This document shows, piece after piece, positions 34,701-47,545 of a stretch of DNA of 64,000 bases. This stretch comes from Neocallimastix lanati (nom. inval.) (taxonomy: Eukaryota; Neocallimastigomycota; Neocallimastigomycetes; Neocallimastigales; Neocallimastigaceae). Positions within the stretch are counted from its first letter, which is position 1. Each line of letters begins with the position of its first letter. The stretch covers positions 1-64,000 of the forward strand of contig JACVTC010000256.1 of NCBI GenBank assembly GCA_016946835.1. The letters are read 5' to 3'. Position numbers and translations under genes: made by a program. The notes beneath the pieces are model-generated. The model worked only from the letters and a program-made list of their open reading frames with translations, did not search any database and was not told the origin of the DNA.

Positions 34701-35330
34701 AATCTTACTATATTTATCTTTTAATACTGGACAAACTCTTTCCAGTAAATTTTTTTGTAAATAAATATAGAGGGTTAACTTTTTCTTTTTTTCGTCTTTG
34801 CAATCAAATATATCAACATTAAAATCTCCAAATATAATATCTGGAGAATATGGGTTAGTAAGACATTTTTCAAATATATGTCTTTTTAAAGATGGCGGAT
34901 AATATACTGCCATTAAAACTTTGTTACAAACTTTAATAGTAATTGAATAGTCTGTAACATGCATTACTTTGATTAAAGACTTAATCAAAGAATTTGCAAA
35001 ACAAAATATCCCATTACCAGGACGAATATTATTACGTCTTATTGGTAACGGGGTTGTAGCTACAAAACAAGGGTTTTTAATAATTTCATAAAAATCAAGA
35101 TACCATGATTCTGCAATGAAAATAATATCATAGATATTAATAAGAGAATCAAATGTAATATCTTGTTTTCCTTTATTAAACCCTTGTGCATTAACATAAA
35201 AAATATTTAAACTTTTTAAATTTTTAATAGTTAATTTTAATTTTTTACAAACATTAACATTTTTTAAATTCATATTATAACTGAAATTATCAGTTATAAC
35301 TGATGGTCTAAATTTATAAATAATTGACAT
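31728..35330 (-). CDS. APE-type endonuclease/reverse transcriptase (LINE ORF2), 1200 aa
   Basis: An intact 1200-residue polyprotein. Residues 40-245 are an exonuclease-endonuclease-phosphatase fold: N47 (YVNAQG), E74 (IAESW), D169 and N171 (GDFN), D214-H215, and S235-D236-H237. Residues about 465-740 are the reverse transcriptase: SSNKACGSDGI, FRPIAITN at 536-543, QAGFRRGFS, FLDLKKAYDS with D603, RGLLQGSILSPLLF at 658-671, and YADD at 703-706. An Asn-rich low-complexity insert occupies about 750-827, before the YKYLGFP thumb motif at 850-856. A CCHC knuckle (C1118, C1121, H1129, C1133) lies near the C terminus; no RNase H domain is visible. All catalytic residues are present, so the enzyme may be active: it would nick target DNA and copy element RNA. 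The start is the first ATG of the frame, after an A-rich leader. No gag-type gene lies upstream; the gag-like gene is downstream on the same strand. Confidence 0.95.
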   Translation of the reverse strand: MSIIYKFRPSVITDNFSYNMNLKNVNVCKKLKLTIKNLKSLNIFYVNAQGFNKGKQDITFDSLINIYDIIFIAESWYLDFYEIIKNPCFVATTPLPIRRNNIRPGNGIFCFANSLIKSLIKVMHVTDYSITIKVCNKVLMAVYYPPSLKRHIFEKCLTNPYSPDIIFGDFNVDIFDCKDEKKKKLTLYIYLQKNLLERVCPVLKDKYSKIPKWDHVFAKKSINLKLYVGLAPFSSDHQSFEMKINLNEAIRIEENSISNASFIKKKYNLKNLNDPLIRSSLVQWIDTIADNIKGIYDIIEENFKESEVQIKQEMVDMSDELLIHILQDCCEEVLGTFKTNKKVYETSSYKNTLGVSTIENSQEGLNSLDRRKVFEIQDRISEDLDSNTTIRLFKEHMKSSSNVPQYIESSKASLSAIEDAFDYYSNAYKCIDDENPRFNPKIIRSNYLGICYHDFYKYINYEIIINKINNLSSNKACGSDGIHAQILKALLNSKLPKILESLFKMCVKFGVSPLRWNSSIIFPIPKKNDSSLIKDFRPIAITNIFRKLFEGILLDFINGYLKNFFKLCDNQAGFRRGFSTLTHALISNETAKTSPKQYHVFLDLKKAYDSVPVKLVLEKLEDRQVPMGIISLIASLFSECTTRVLVNQEFTNEIKLERGLLQGSILSPLLFNIFIDDLASKLTQTFENEEEKKKYPLPHCLFYADDIKINHSSASAIQEMLNICSEWADNNGMEFNIDKSSYLIDPQVENNKENEGTSDSSYIYDYNHDFDNFNNNDDNHKDNRDLNKNNNINFNQENFNQMNKFNKSNNNYKSNNNLINNNNNIEKNEKVHFYITIKGIKKELSGVVTYKYLGFPHTVKGIDWKEHLEDSSKKSLKFIKSLYYYKNSLPTVSKLIIFKTFIRPIMEYSACLSFYWMDLEQFKKPNSTLNYEEVSGYHKVMTEAVEWIVGSSKFNVACSLLGLPPTMLRLYILALRFKIHLDGMSDNNPLKKTFDLKKNALLSMTSFAGRIISRKDIFNLKYFNLPPPRPKVDPITKEIIRPKELDDMDYRINLMIKNYFLNLKSDAIILPYARTNKIINPENSIIISPDRCIFIRDSTTRYNSINWRLNSFGHKKTCPICGESFNRGHINECKFIEYEPFKSIITENDLLLLKEDKEKFKDLPKTYNILDSLLNHKNYNTFKLFIEKFYIYWEIINNNK

Positions 35331-35904
35331 TTTTTAAAAAAAAAAAGTTTAAAATATAATTTTTTTTTTTTTTTTTTTTTTAAATTTTATAAATTTAAAA
35401 CTAAAGAATAAAAATAATAAAATTTATATTAGATTTTTAAATTTTACAATAAATTTAAAATAAAAAATAATTTTTCTTTTTTATTTTTCTTTTTGATTTT
35501 GTTACTTAAGTAATAAAAATATAATTAAAAAAAAGTTTTTTTTTTTTTTTTTAATAATTAATAATAATTTAAATATTTAAGTAGAACTACTATATATAAA
35601 TATTTTAAAATAGTTATTTCAAAAAAAAAAAAAAAAATTAATAATTAAATTTCATAATTAAATATTAATAAATTAAAGTTATAATACAATGAAAATAGCA
35701 TTAAAAAAATACTATTTGTTATTTATAAATTAAACATTAATCCAATCAATATTATATTAATATAAATATTAAAATTATCATATTAAAATGAAAATTTTGT
35801 ATAAATTTTATTATTAGTTATATATATTGATATTTTGGTATTATTTAGATATTATATTTATTATCTATTATATAATTTATTTTATTATTTATAATTTTAA
35901 TAAA
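35331..35904. other. 5' flank of reverse transcriptase gene, start of block copy 2
   Basis: AT-rich with T runs at 35360-35382 and 35537-35552. From about 35383 (ATTTTATAAATTTAAAA) it resembles 2196 onward, and from about 35500 the match to block copy 1 is clear. Promoter and 5' leader of the reverse transcriptase gene are probably here, but no motif can be singled out. Confidence 0.55.
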
Positions 35905-36159
35905 TGTTTATTATTATTTATGATTCTTTAATTTATAATTTTTAATTATTTTTTTATTTTTTTTTTTTTTTTAATAACTATTTTTTAAAAATAAAAAATG
36001 GGTTATCCATATTTTAAAGTAAAACTATTTTAAAATAAATTTAAGACGTTCAAAATTATAAGGTCTTTAATGAAAAAAAAGATAGATATATTCATTTCAT
36101 GACCTTTTTTTAAATAAATAACTTTTTAATTATTTTTTATTTTATTTAATTTTTTTTTT
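35905..36159. other. Single 48-bp unit and spacer, copy 2
   Basis: Matches 2756-3164 but with a single 48-bp unit instead of four. No gene. Confidence 0.6.
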
Positions 36160-36785
36160 TTTTTAATAAAAATGAAAGAAAGAAAAAACCATAATAAAAA
36201 ATATTATTGTTTCTATCTTTCTAAAATTTAGCCTTTTACTAAGTAAAAAAAGCGTAACAAAAAAATTCTTATATTCTTATATTCTTATATTCTTATATTC
36301 TTGTATTTTTTTTTTTATTTTTTATTTTTTTCTTTCTTTCTTATTTTTTTTAAATTAAAAAATATATATATAATATTGTTTTTAATTTTCTAAATTTTAG
36401 CCTTTTACAATTAAAAAAAAAAAAAAATTTCTTCTCCTCCTTCTCATCACTTTTTTTTTTAGTTTTATTTTATTTTATTCTTTAAAAAAATAATATAAAA
36501 AAATAATTTTAAATAAAAAAGAAAGAAAAATAATTATTTCTTTTTATCTTTCTAAAATAGAAAAAAAAAAATTCCCCTTTCTTCTCAACATCTTTTAATT
36601 TTATTTCATTTTATTTTATTTTTTTTTTTATTATTTAAAATAAAAATAATAAAAAAAAATTAATAAAAAAAAAAAAGAAAGAAAGAAAAATATTTATTTC
36701 TTTTATCTTTCTAAAGAAGAAAAAAAAAAAAAAAAAGAAAAAAAAAAGAAAAAATTTTCCCCTCTTCCTCTCATCATTTTTTAAT

Positions 36786-36823
<38 letters not shown>

Positions 36824-39050
36824 TTTCTTTTTAAAATAAAATAATTTAAAATAAAAATAGAAAAAAATAAAAAAAATAAAAAGAAAAAAGAAAAATATTA
36901 TTTCGTTTATCTTTCTAAAATAGAAAAAAAAAAAAAAAAAAGAAAAAAATTCCCTCTTACTTTCATCATTTTTTAATTTTTTTTTTATTTTTATTTTATT
37001 TTTAAAATAAAATAATTTAAAATAAAAAAAAAAAAAATTAAAAAAAAAGAAAGAAAGAAAAATATTTATTTTTTTTATTTTTCTAAAGTAGAAAAAAAAA
37101 AAAAAAAAAATTCCCCTCTTCCTCTCATCATTTTTTAATTCTTTTTTTATTTTTATTTTATTTTTTTTTTTAAAAATAAAATAATTTAAAATAAAAATAA
37201 AAAAAAAAATAAAAAAAAAAAGACAAAAGAAAAATATTATTTCGTTTATCTTTCTAAAATAGAAAAAAAAAATCCCCTCTTACTTTTATCTTTTTTTAAT
37301 TTTTTTTTTTTTTTATTTTTATTTTTATTTTATTTTTAAAATAAAATATTTTAAAATAAAAATAAAAAAAAATTAAAAAAAAAAAAGAAAGAAAGAAAGA
37401 AAAATATTTATTTCTTTTATTTTTCTAAAATAGAAAAAAAAAAAGAAAATATTTTCCCCTCTTCCTCTCAACATTTTTTAATTTTTTTTTTTATTTTTAT
37501 TTTTATTTTATTTTTAAAATAAAATAATTTAAAATAAAAATAATAAAAAAATTAATAAAAAAAAAAAAAAAGAAAAAAAGAAAAATATTTATTTCTTTTA
37601 TTTTTCTAAAGTAGAAAAAAAAAAAGAAAAAATTTCCCCTCTTCCTCTCATCATTTTTTAATTTTTTTTTTATTTTTATTTTTATTTTATTTTTAAAATA
37701 AAATAATTTAAAATAAAAATAAAAAAAATTAAAAAAAAAAAGAAAGAAAGAAAGAAAAATATTTATTTCTTTTATTTTTCTAAAATAGAAAAAAAAAAAG
37801 AAAAAATTTTCCCCTCTTCCTCTCATCATTTTTTAATTTTTTTTTTATTTTTATTTTTATTTTATTTTTAAAATAAAATAATTTAAAATAAAAATAAAAA
37901 AAAATTAAAAAAAAAAAAAGAAAGAAAGAAAGAAAAATATTTATTTCTTTTATTTTTCTAAAGTAGAAAAAAAAAAAAAAAATTTCCCCTCTTCCTCTCA
38001 TCATTTTTTAATTTTTTTTTTTTATTTTTATTTTTATTTTATTTTTAAAATAAAATAATTTAAAATAAAAATAAAAAAAAATTAAAAAAAAAAAGAAAGA
38101 AAGAAAGAAAGAAAAATATTTATTTCTTTTATTTTTCTAAAATAGAAAAAAAAAAAAGAAAAAATTTTCCCCTCTTCCTCTCAACATTTTTTAATTTTTT
38201 TTTTTTTTTATTTTTATTTTTATTTTAAAAATAAAATAATTTAAAATAAAAATAAAAAAAAAAAAAATAAAAAAAAAAAAAGACAAAAGAAAAATATTTA
38301 TTTCTTTTATTTTTCTAAAATAGAAAAAAAAAAAAAAAAAAAAAAGAAAAATTTTCCCCTCTTCCTCTCATCATTTTTTAATTTTTTTTTTATTTTTATT
38401 TTTATTTTATTTTTAAAATAAAATATTTTAAAATAAAAATAATAAAAAAAATTAATAAAAAAAAAAAAAAAGACAAAAGAAAAATATTTATTTCTTTTAT
38501 TTTTCTAAAATAGAAAAAAAAAAAAAAAAAAAAAGAAAAATTTTCTCCTCTTCCTCTCATCATTTTTTAATTCTTTTTTTATTTTTATTTTTATTTTATT
38601 TTTAAAATAAAATAATTTAAAATAAAAATAATAAAAAAATTAATAAAAAAAAAAAAAGAAAAAAAAATATTTATTTCTTTTATTTTTCTAAAGTAGAAAA
38701 AAAAAAAAATTTCCCCTCTTCCTCTCAACATTTTTTAATTCTTTTTTTATTTTTATTTTTATTTTATTTTTAAAATAAAATAATTTAAAATAAAAATAAA
38801 AAAAAATTAAAAAAAAAAAGAAAGAAAGAAAAATATTTATTTCTTTTATTTTTCTAAAATAGAAAAAAAAAAAGAAAAAATTTTCCCCTCTTCCTCTCAA
38901 CATTTTTTAATTTTTTTTTTTTTTTATTTTTATTTTTATTTTATTTTTAAAATAAAATAATTTAAAATAAAAATAATAAAAAAAATTAATAAAAAAAAAA
39001 AAAAGAAAGAAAGAAAGAAAAATATTTATTTCTTTTATCTTTCTAAAGTT
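36160..39050. repeat. ~185-bp satellite, copy 2 (about 17 units)
   Basis: Same family as 3165-4835, with TTTCTAAA anchors every 160-200 bp from 36215 to 39040. One region near 36265-36305 also contains a small TTCTTATA repeat. Seven or so extra units make this array about 1.2 kb longer than copy 1. Confidence 0.9.
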
Positions 39051-39899
39051 AAACTTTTTACAAAGTAAAAAGCTTGCAATAAGAAAAAAAAATTAAAAAA
39101 AAAAAAAATAAATATTATCTATGCACCAAAAATAATTATTATTCCAAAAAAAACCCACAATCAAAAATTTTATTTCGCTATTTAAAATTTTAATAATTAT
39201 ATAATTTTATTTTATTTATTTTTTTTTTTTTTTTTCCCATCACATAGATAAAAAACCAAAAAAAATGACCACCCCCTTAGCAAAAGCGGGTTTTATTTGT
39301 CAAAGTAGAAAAATTTTTCTATTTAAAAATCGATTGGTCCAAAAAATTTAAATTTTTAATTTAATTATAGATTTATATTAAATTAATTATAAAATAAAAT
39401 TTCGGATATGCCATTTTTTTAAAAACTTAATTTTTTAAATTTTTTAATCAAAATTTAATTTTAAAGCTGAAAAGAAAAAACTTTTTTTTTTTTTTTAATT
39501 ATTATATTAATATATAGATAAAAAATAATAATAGATAAATATAAAATATTAATGAACAATATTTAATTATAGTTTATTTTAGAGTACATTAGATGATTAA
39601 TTTTTTTAAGGAATAAAAAAAAATAAAAATAAATACAAATATTATTTATGCTAAAAAATAAAATCAAATAGTATTTTATTAAACACAATATAATTAATCT
39701 ACATTTAGGATTATAAAAATATTTAAATCTTTAACTATAAAAATTATTAAATAATTAAAAAATAAAATAATATCTAATGTACATAACCACGAATAAATTA
39801 TATAAAAATAATTAATAAGAAATTAACAACAATTAAAATAATTTATAAATATATATATTTTTTTATTTTATTATTTTTTTATTTAATTTTTTTTTTTTT
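39051..39899. other. Conserved AT-rich spacer with GC islet, copy 2
   Basis: Counterpart of 4836-5699, with the same hairpin (39054-39072) and the same GC-richer islet near 39265-39303. No gene. Confidence 0.6.
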
Positions 39900-40275
39900 T
39901 GTAGCATTTATTTATTATTTATTATTTATTATTTAATTATTTATTTATTATTTATTATTTATTATTTATTATTTATTATTTAATTATTTAATTATTTATT
40001 ATTTATTATTTATTATTTATTATTTATTATTTATTATTTAATTATTTAATTATTTAATTATTATTTATTTATTATTTATTATTTATTATTTAATTATTTA
40101 TTATTTATTATTTATTATTTTTTATTTTTTATTACTTATTTATTACTTATTATTTAATTATTTATTATTTATTATTTTTATTTATTATTTTTATTTATTA
40201 TTTATTATTTTTATTTATTATTTATTTTTTTATTTATTATTTATTATTTATTTATATATAATTTTTATTTACTTA
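39900..40275. repeat. TTATTTA microsatellite, copy 2
   Basis: Counterpart of 5700-5965, expanded by more than 100 bp. Confidence 0.85.
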
Positions 40276-40469
40276 TTTCTTTTTTTATTTTATTAAAAAA
40301 AAAGGAAAAGAATAAATTATTATAAATAAAAAAAATAAAATATATATTTAAAATTAATATTAAATATTATTATTTTATTTTATAAAAAAAATAAAAATAT
40401 ATCTTTAAAATTAAATAAAATATTAAATATATATTTGATTTAATTTATGATACATTTTGAAATACAACT

Positions 40470-41220
40470 TTCTCTTTAGAAATTTTTAGGTCAAAAAATT
40501 TTTTTGGGTTATTGAAAAATTTAGGGTCAAAGAATTTTTTAGGTCAAAAAATTTTTAGGTCAAAAAATTTTTTTGGGTTATTGAAAAATTTAGGGTCAAA
40601 GAATTTTTTTGGGTTATTGAAAAATTTAGGGTCAAAGAATTTTTTAGGTCAAAGAATTTTTTAGGTCAAAAAATTTTTTGGGTTATTGAAAAATTTAGGG
40701 TCAAAGAATTTTTTTGGGTTATTGAAAAATTTAGGGTCAAAGAATTTTTTTGGGTTATTGAAAAATTTAGGGTCAAAGAATTTTTTAGGTCAAAAATTTT
40801 TTAGGTCAAAAAATTTTTAGGGGTTATTGAAAAAATTTAGGGTCAAAGAATTTTTTAGGTCAAAAATTTTTTAGGTCAAAAAATTTTTTTGGGTTATTGA
40901 AAAAATTTAGGGTCAAAGAATTTTTTTGGGTTATTGAAAAATTTAGGGTCAAAGAATTTTTTTGGGTTATTGAAAAATTTAGGGTCAAAGAAAATTTAGG
41001 GTCAAAGAATTTTTTAGGTCAAAAAATTTTTTTGGGTTATTGAAAAATTTAGGGTCAAAGAATTTTTTAGGTCAAAAAATTTTTTTGGGTTATTGAAAAA
41101 TTTAGGGTCAAAGAAAATTTAGAGTCAAAAAATTTTTAGGTCAAAAAATTTTTTTGGGTTATTGAAAAATTTAGGGTCAAAGAATTTTTTAGGTCAAAGA
41201 AATTTTTTGGGTTATTGAAA
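40470..41220 (+). repeat. 69/36-bp minisatellite, copy 2
   Basis: Same modules as 6150-6712 but in a different order and number, with short forms intermixed and some AAAAAATTTAGGG single-base expansions. These shift the frame, so no long open frame survives here. Confidence 0.85.
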
Positions 41221-42004
41221 TTAGTGGATATATAAAATATAAGTAAAATTAATAATAATAATCAATAAATATTTATATTATATTTTGATAAAAAAAGTAA
41301 TAAATGTAAATAAATAAAATAAAATGTTATTTATTATTTTATTATTTTTATTTCAAGAGGTACATAACTTTTAATATTATTACTATTTTTTATTATTCAT
41401 AATTATTATTAATAAGATGAATATTTATTTAAATATTAATTATTAAATATTCATTCTTTAATAAAATAAACATTTAAGAAATATTATTTAAAAGATATAT
41501 TATTTATTGTACTACCATTTTTATTTCAAGAATTATTAAGCTTTAAATATTATATATATTTATTTAGTATATTAATATTTATTACTAACAATATTTTTAT
41601 AAAGGATTTTGAAGATTAATATTTAATTAATCATTTAGTATTCAAAACATAATAAAATAAACCTATAATGATAAAAAAGAAAATATAAAAGTACTTTTTT
41701 ATAAAAAAAATAATGTCAAAACTTTATAATAACATAAAATATGTATTTTAATAATTTTTATAAAAAATAAATAAAATTAAATAATTTTTCTTAATTATTA
41801 ATAATAATTTTTTAAATATAATATTTTTTATATATATTTAAATATTAAATATTTTTTAAATCAAAAATAAAAAGAATAAATAATTAAAGGTCACTCACTT
41901 TACAAATAATTTCTTTTTTATAGTAATTAAATGATATATTTTTATAGTTCTAATATAATTATTTTAAAAGAAACTAAATTATATATTTCATTTTTTTTAT
42001 TTAT

Positions 42005-42043
<39 letters not shown>

Positions 42044-42655
42044 GATTTGAGACTTAGATATTTTATTTAAAAATTAATAAAGATTCAAATTTTATTTAAA
42101 TAATATAATAAAAAGGCATATAATAATATATTATTTGAAAATACAATATTACTTGTTTATGAAAAATTAAAATTTATTTTTTTTTTTTTGTTTGTTTTTT
42201 TGTTTTTTTGTTTTGGTTTTTTTTTTTTTTTTTTTATTTGTTTGTATGTGTGTGTGTTTCAAAAAATAGTGTTGAGATTTAATGGTTTACAATTATTGAA
42301 ATAACTAATGAACAAATTAAAATTATATTATAAGATGCTTATCAATTAAATGTATATTTTATTAAATGTTGAACCCTTCACAACTAAATTTTCAAGATAT
42401 TCAAATATTTGTTTAAACTTAGGGTTATTTTTATTAAATTATTAATAATACATATAGATAGTTTTGAGATTTGAAGTTTTATAACTTTTTAAATTTTTAA
42501 CGAATAAATGAAAATAATATATCACTAGATGCACAATAAATAGGGTTTTATTATATTAAACGTTGAATTCATCGCAACTAAATTTTAAAATTATTCAAGT
42601 ATTTTTTTAATTTTTTTAAAAATTTTATAATTAATTTTAATTATTAACCCTGAAA
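41221..42655. other. AT-rich spacer and diverged 190-bp duplication, copy 2
   Basis: Counterpart of 6713-8155, including the A run (about 42009-42040), the T/G tract (42180-42260) and the diverged ~190-bp pair. No gene. Confidence 0.6.
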
Positions 42656-45600
42656 TAATATTGTATATACGATGAAATAACTCATGAAATAGTAAACCTA
42701 GAATAAAATAAATTATATCATTAGAAAAGCATTTGTTTTCGCTTACTTAAAATGAAAATAAATTATTTGTAACTTCATTTTTAAAAAAAAAAATTTTTTT
42801 TTTATTTTTTAGTAAAATTTTTGTAATAAATTTTTATAATAATCATGAATCAAGTTGGAAATATGGGTTGAAATAACTCATGAAATAATAATCTTAAAAT
42901 AAAAATAAATATATCATTAGAAAAGCTTTTGTTTGCACTTACTTAAAATGAATATAAATTATTTGTAACTTCATTTTTAAAAAAAATTTTTTTTTTTTTT
43001 TCTCAGTAAAATTTTTATTATAAATTTTTATAATAATCATGAATCAAGTTGGAAATATGGGTTGAAATAATTCATGAAATAATAATCTTAAAATAAAAAT
43101 AAATATATCATTAGAAAAGCTTTTGTTTGCACTTACTTAAAATGAAAATAAATTATTTGTAACTTCATTTTTAAAAAAAAAATTTTTTTTTTTTTTTTTC
43201 AGTAAAATTTTTATAATAAATTTTTATAATAATCATAAATCAAGTTGGATATATAGGTTGAAATAAATCATGAAATAGTAAACCTAGAATAAAATATATT
43301 ATATCATTAGAAAAGCATTTGTTTTCGCTTACTTAAAATGAAAATAAATTATTTGTAACTTCATTTTTAAAAAAAAAAAAATTTTTTTTATTTTTTACTA
43401 AAATTTTTATAATAAATTTTTATAATAATCATGAATCAAGTTGGAAATATGGGTTGAAATAACTCATGAAGTAGTAAACCTAGAATAAAATAAATTATAT
43501 CATTAGAAAAGTATTTGTTTTCTCTTACTTAAAATGAATATAAATTATTTGTAACTTCATTTTTAAAAAAAAAATTTTTTTTTTATTTTTTACTAAAATT
43601 TTTATAATAAATTTTTATAATAATCATGAAACAAGTTGGAAATATGGGTTGAAATAATTCATGAAATAATAATCTTAAAATAAAAATAAATATATCATTA
43701 GAAAAGCTTTTGTTTGCACTTACTTAAAATGAAAATAAATTATTTGTAACTTCATTTTTAAAAAAAAAATTTTTTTTTTTTTTTTTTTCTCAGTAAAATT
43801 TTTATAATAAATTTTTATAATAATCATGAAACAAGTTAGAAATATGGGTTGAAATAACTCATGAAATAGTAAACTTAGAATAAAATATATTACATCATTA
43901 GAAATACATTTATTTGCGCTTACTTAAAATGAAAATAAATTATTTGTAACTTCATTTTTAAAAAAAAAAATTTTTTTTTATTTTTCAGTAAAATTTTTAT
44001 AATAAATTTTTATAATAATCATGAAACAAGTTAGAAATATGGGTTGAAATAACTCATGAAATGGTAAACATAGAATAAAATATATTATATAATTAGAAAA
44101 GCATTCGTTTTCGCTTACTTAAAATGAATATAAATTATTTGTAACTTCATTTTTAAAAAAAAAAAAATTTTTTTTTTATTTTTTACTAAAATTTTTATAA
44201 TAAATTTTTATAATAATCATGAATCAAGTTAGAAATATGGGTTGAAATAACTCATGAAGTAGTAAACCTAGAATAAAATATATTATATCATTAGAAAAGC
44301 ATTTGTTTTCGCTTACTTAAAATGAATATAAATTATTTGTAACTTCATTTTTAAAAAAAATTTTTTTTTTTTTTTTCTCAGTAAAATTTTTATTATAAAT
44401 TTTTATAATAATCATGAATCAAGTTGGAAATATGGGTTGAAATAATTCATGAAATAATAATCTTAAAATAAAAATAAATATATCATTAGAAAAGCTTTTG
44501 TTTGCACTTACTTAAAATGAAAATAAATTATTTGTAACTTCATTTTTAAAAAAAAAATTTTTTTATTTTTTTGTAAAATTTTTATAATAAATTTTTATAA
44601 TAATCATGAAACAAGTTGGAAATATGGGTTGAAATAACTCATGAAGTAGTAAACCTAGAATAAAATAAATTATATCATTAGAAAAGCATTTGTTTTCTCT
44701 TACTTAAAATGAAAATAAATTATTTGTAACTTCATTTTTTAAAAAAAAATTTTTTTTTTTATTTTTCAGTATAATTTTTATAATAAATTTTTATAATAAG
44801 CATGGATCAAGTTGGATATATAGGTTGAAATAACTCATGAAGTAGTAAACCTAGAATAAAATAAATTATATCATTAGAAAAGCATTTGTTTTCTCTTACT
44901 TAAAATGAATATAAATTATTTGTAACTTCATTTTTAAAAAAAAATTTTTTTTTTATTTTTTACTAAAATTTTTATAATAAATTTTTATAATAATCATGAA
45001 TCAAGTTAGAAATATGGGTTGAAATAATTCATGAAATAGTAAAAGTAGAATAAAATATAATATATCATTAGAAATGCATTTGTTTTCTCTTACTAAAAAT
45101 GAAAATAAATTATTTGTAACTTCATTTTTAAAAAAAAAATTTTTTTTTTATTTTTCAGTAAAATTTTTATAATAAATTTTTATAATAATCATGAATCAAG
45201 TTGGAAATATGGGTTGAAATAACTCATGAAGTAGTAAACCTAGAATAAAATAAATTATATCATTAGAAAAGCATTTGTTTTCTCTTACTTAAAATGTAAA
45301 TAAATTATATGTAACTTCATTTTTAAAAAAAAAAAATTTTTTTTTTTTTCAGTAAAATTTTTATAATAAATTTTTATAATAAGGATGGATCAAGTTGGAA
45401 ATATGGGTTGAAATAACTCATGAAATAGTACTCTTAGAATAAAATAAATTATATAATTAAAAAAGTATTTGTTTTCTCTTACTTAAAATGAAAACAAATT
45501 ATTTGGAACTTCATTTTTAAAAATAAATTAATTTTTTTTTTTTTTTCAGTAAAATTTTTATAATAAATTTTTATAATAATCATGAATCAAGTATGAAATA

Positions 45601-47545
45601 TGGGTTGAAATAACTCATGAAATAGTAAACTTAGAATAAAATATAATATATCATTAGAAATGTTTTTGTTTGCGCTTACTTAAAATGAATATAAATTATT
45701 TGTAACTTCATTTTTTAAAAAAAAAAAAATTTTTTTTTTTTTCAGTAAAATTTTTATAATAAGTTTTTATAATAAGCATGGATCAAGTTGGAAATATGGG
45801 TTGATATAACTCATGAAGTAGTAAACCTAGAATAAAACAAATTATATCATTAGAAAAGCATTTGTTTTCGCTTACTTAAAATGAATATAAATTATTTGTA
45901 ACTTCATTTTTAGAAAAAAAATTTTTTTTTTTTTTTTTCAGTAAAATTTTTATAATAAATTTTTATAATAAGGATGGATCAAGTTGGAAATATTAGTTAA
46001 AATAACTCATGAAGTAGTATACCTATAATAAAATAAATTATATCATTAGAAAAGCATTTGTTTTCGCTTACTTAAAATGAATATAAATTATTTGTAACTT
46101 CATTTTTAAAAAAAAAATTTTTTTTTTATTTTTTACTAAAATTTTTATAATAAATTTTTATAATAATCATGAAACAAGTTGGAAATATGGGTTGAAATAA
46201 TTCATGAAATAATAATCTTAAAATAAAAATAAATATATCATTAGAAAAGCTTTTGTTTGCACTTACTTAAAATGAAAATAAATTATTTGTAACTTCATTT
46301 TTAAAAAAAAAAAATTTTTTTTTTTATTTTTTACTAAAATTTTTATAATATATTTTTATAATAAGCATGGATCAAGTTGGATATATAGGTTGAAATAAAT
46401 CATGAAATAGTAAACCTAGAATAAAATATATTATATCATTAGAAAAGCATTTGTTTTCTCTTACTTAAAATGAATATTAATTATTTGTAACTTCATTTTT
46501 AAAAAAAAAAAAATTTTTTTTTTATTTTTTACTAAAATTTTTATAATAATCATGAATCAAGTTAGAAATATGGGTTGAAATAATTCATGAAATAGTAAAA
46601 GTAGAATAAAATATAATATATCATTAGAAATGCATTTGTTTTCTCTTACTTAAAATGAAAATAAATTGTTTGTAAAATCATTTTTAAAAAAAAAAATTTT
46701 TTTTTTATTTTTCAGTAAAATTTTTATAATAAATTTTTATAATAAGCATGGATCAAGTTGGAAATATGGGTTGAAATAACTCATGAAGTAGTAAACCTAG
46801 AATAAAATATATTATATCATTAGAAAAGCATTTGTTTTCGCTTACTTAAAATGAATATAAATTATTTGTAACTTCATTTTTAAAAAAAAAATTTTTTTTT
46901 TTTTTTTCAATAAAATTTTTATAATAAATTTTTATAATAATCATGAATCAAGTTGGAAATATAGGTTGAAATAACTCATGAAGTAGTAAACCTAGAATAA
47001 AATAAATTATATCATTAGAAAAGCATTTGTTTTCTCTTACTTAAAATGAATATTAATTAATTGTAACTTCATTTTTAAAAAAAAAATTTTTTTTTTATTT
47101 TTTACTAAAATTTTTATAATAAATTTTTATAATAATCATGAATCAAGTTAGAAATATGGGTTGAAATAATTCATGAAATAGTAAAAGTAGAATAAAATAT
47201 AATATATCATTAGAAATGCATTTGTTTTCTCTTACTTAAAATGAAAATAAATTGTTTGTAAAATCATTTTTAAAAAAAAAATTTTTTTTTTTATTTTTCA
47301 GTAAAATTTTTATAATAATTTTTTTTAATAAGCATGGATCAAGTTGGATATATAGGTTGAAATAATTCATGAAGTTCTAAGCTTAGAATAAAATAAATTA
47401 TATCATAAGAAAAGCATTTGTTTTCGCTAATTTTAAATGAATATAAATTATTTGTAACTTCATTTTTAAAAATAGATATTTTTTTTTTAATAAAATTTTT
47501 ATAATAAGCATGAATCAAGTTGGATATATAGGTTAAAATAATTCA
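42656..47545. repeat. ~195-bp satellite, copy 2 (about 25 units)
   Basis: Same family and spacing as 8156-12845. The order of subfamily variants differs from copy 1 in the interior, whereas the first and last units agree, as expected from unequal exchange or conversion within arrays. Confidence 0.95.

Larger units (their letters stand above)
27716..35380 (-). mobile_element. Telomere-joined non-LTR retroelement region
   Basis: Minus-strand region with, in sense order, an endonuclease/reverse transcriptase gene, a 1.4-kb AT-rich gap, a gag-like gene and a 0.3-kb 3' region that ends in C-strand telomeric repeat. Both genes are intact. It may be one element with reversed gene order, or a gag-only element plus a separate reverse-transcriptase element. 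No telomeric tract separates the two genes, and the short element of unit 1 is bounded by the same 3' end and much the same 5' flank, which slightly favours a single unit. The true 5' end cannot be fixed; it may lie near 35380-35500 or further right. Confidence 0.65.

Noticed and set aside
31728-35330. Penelope-like (Athena-type) reverse transcriptase
   Set aside because: The protein has a complete APE-type endonuclease at its N terminus and a LINE-type reverse transcriptase with a C-terminal CCHC motif, with no GIY-YIG domain.
37503-38903. Phe/Lys-rich open frames of 70-108 codons
   Set aside because: Products of the 185-bp satellite, with identical copies in successive units.
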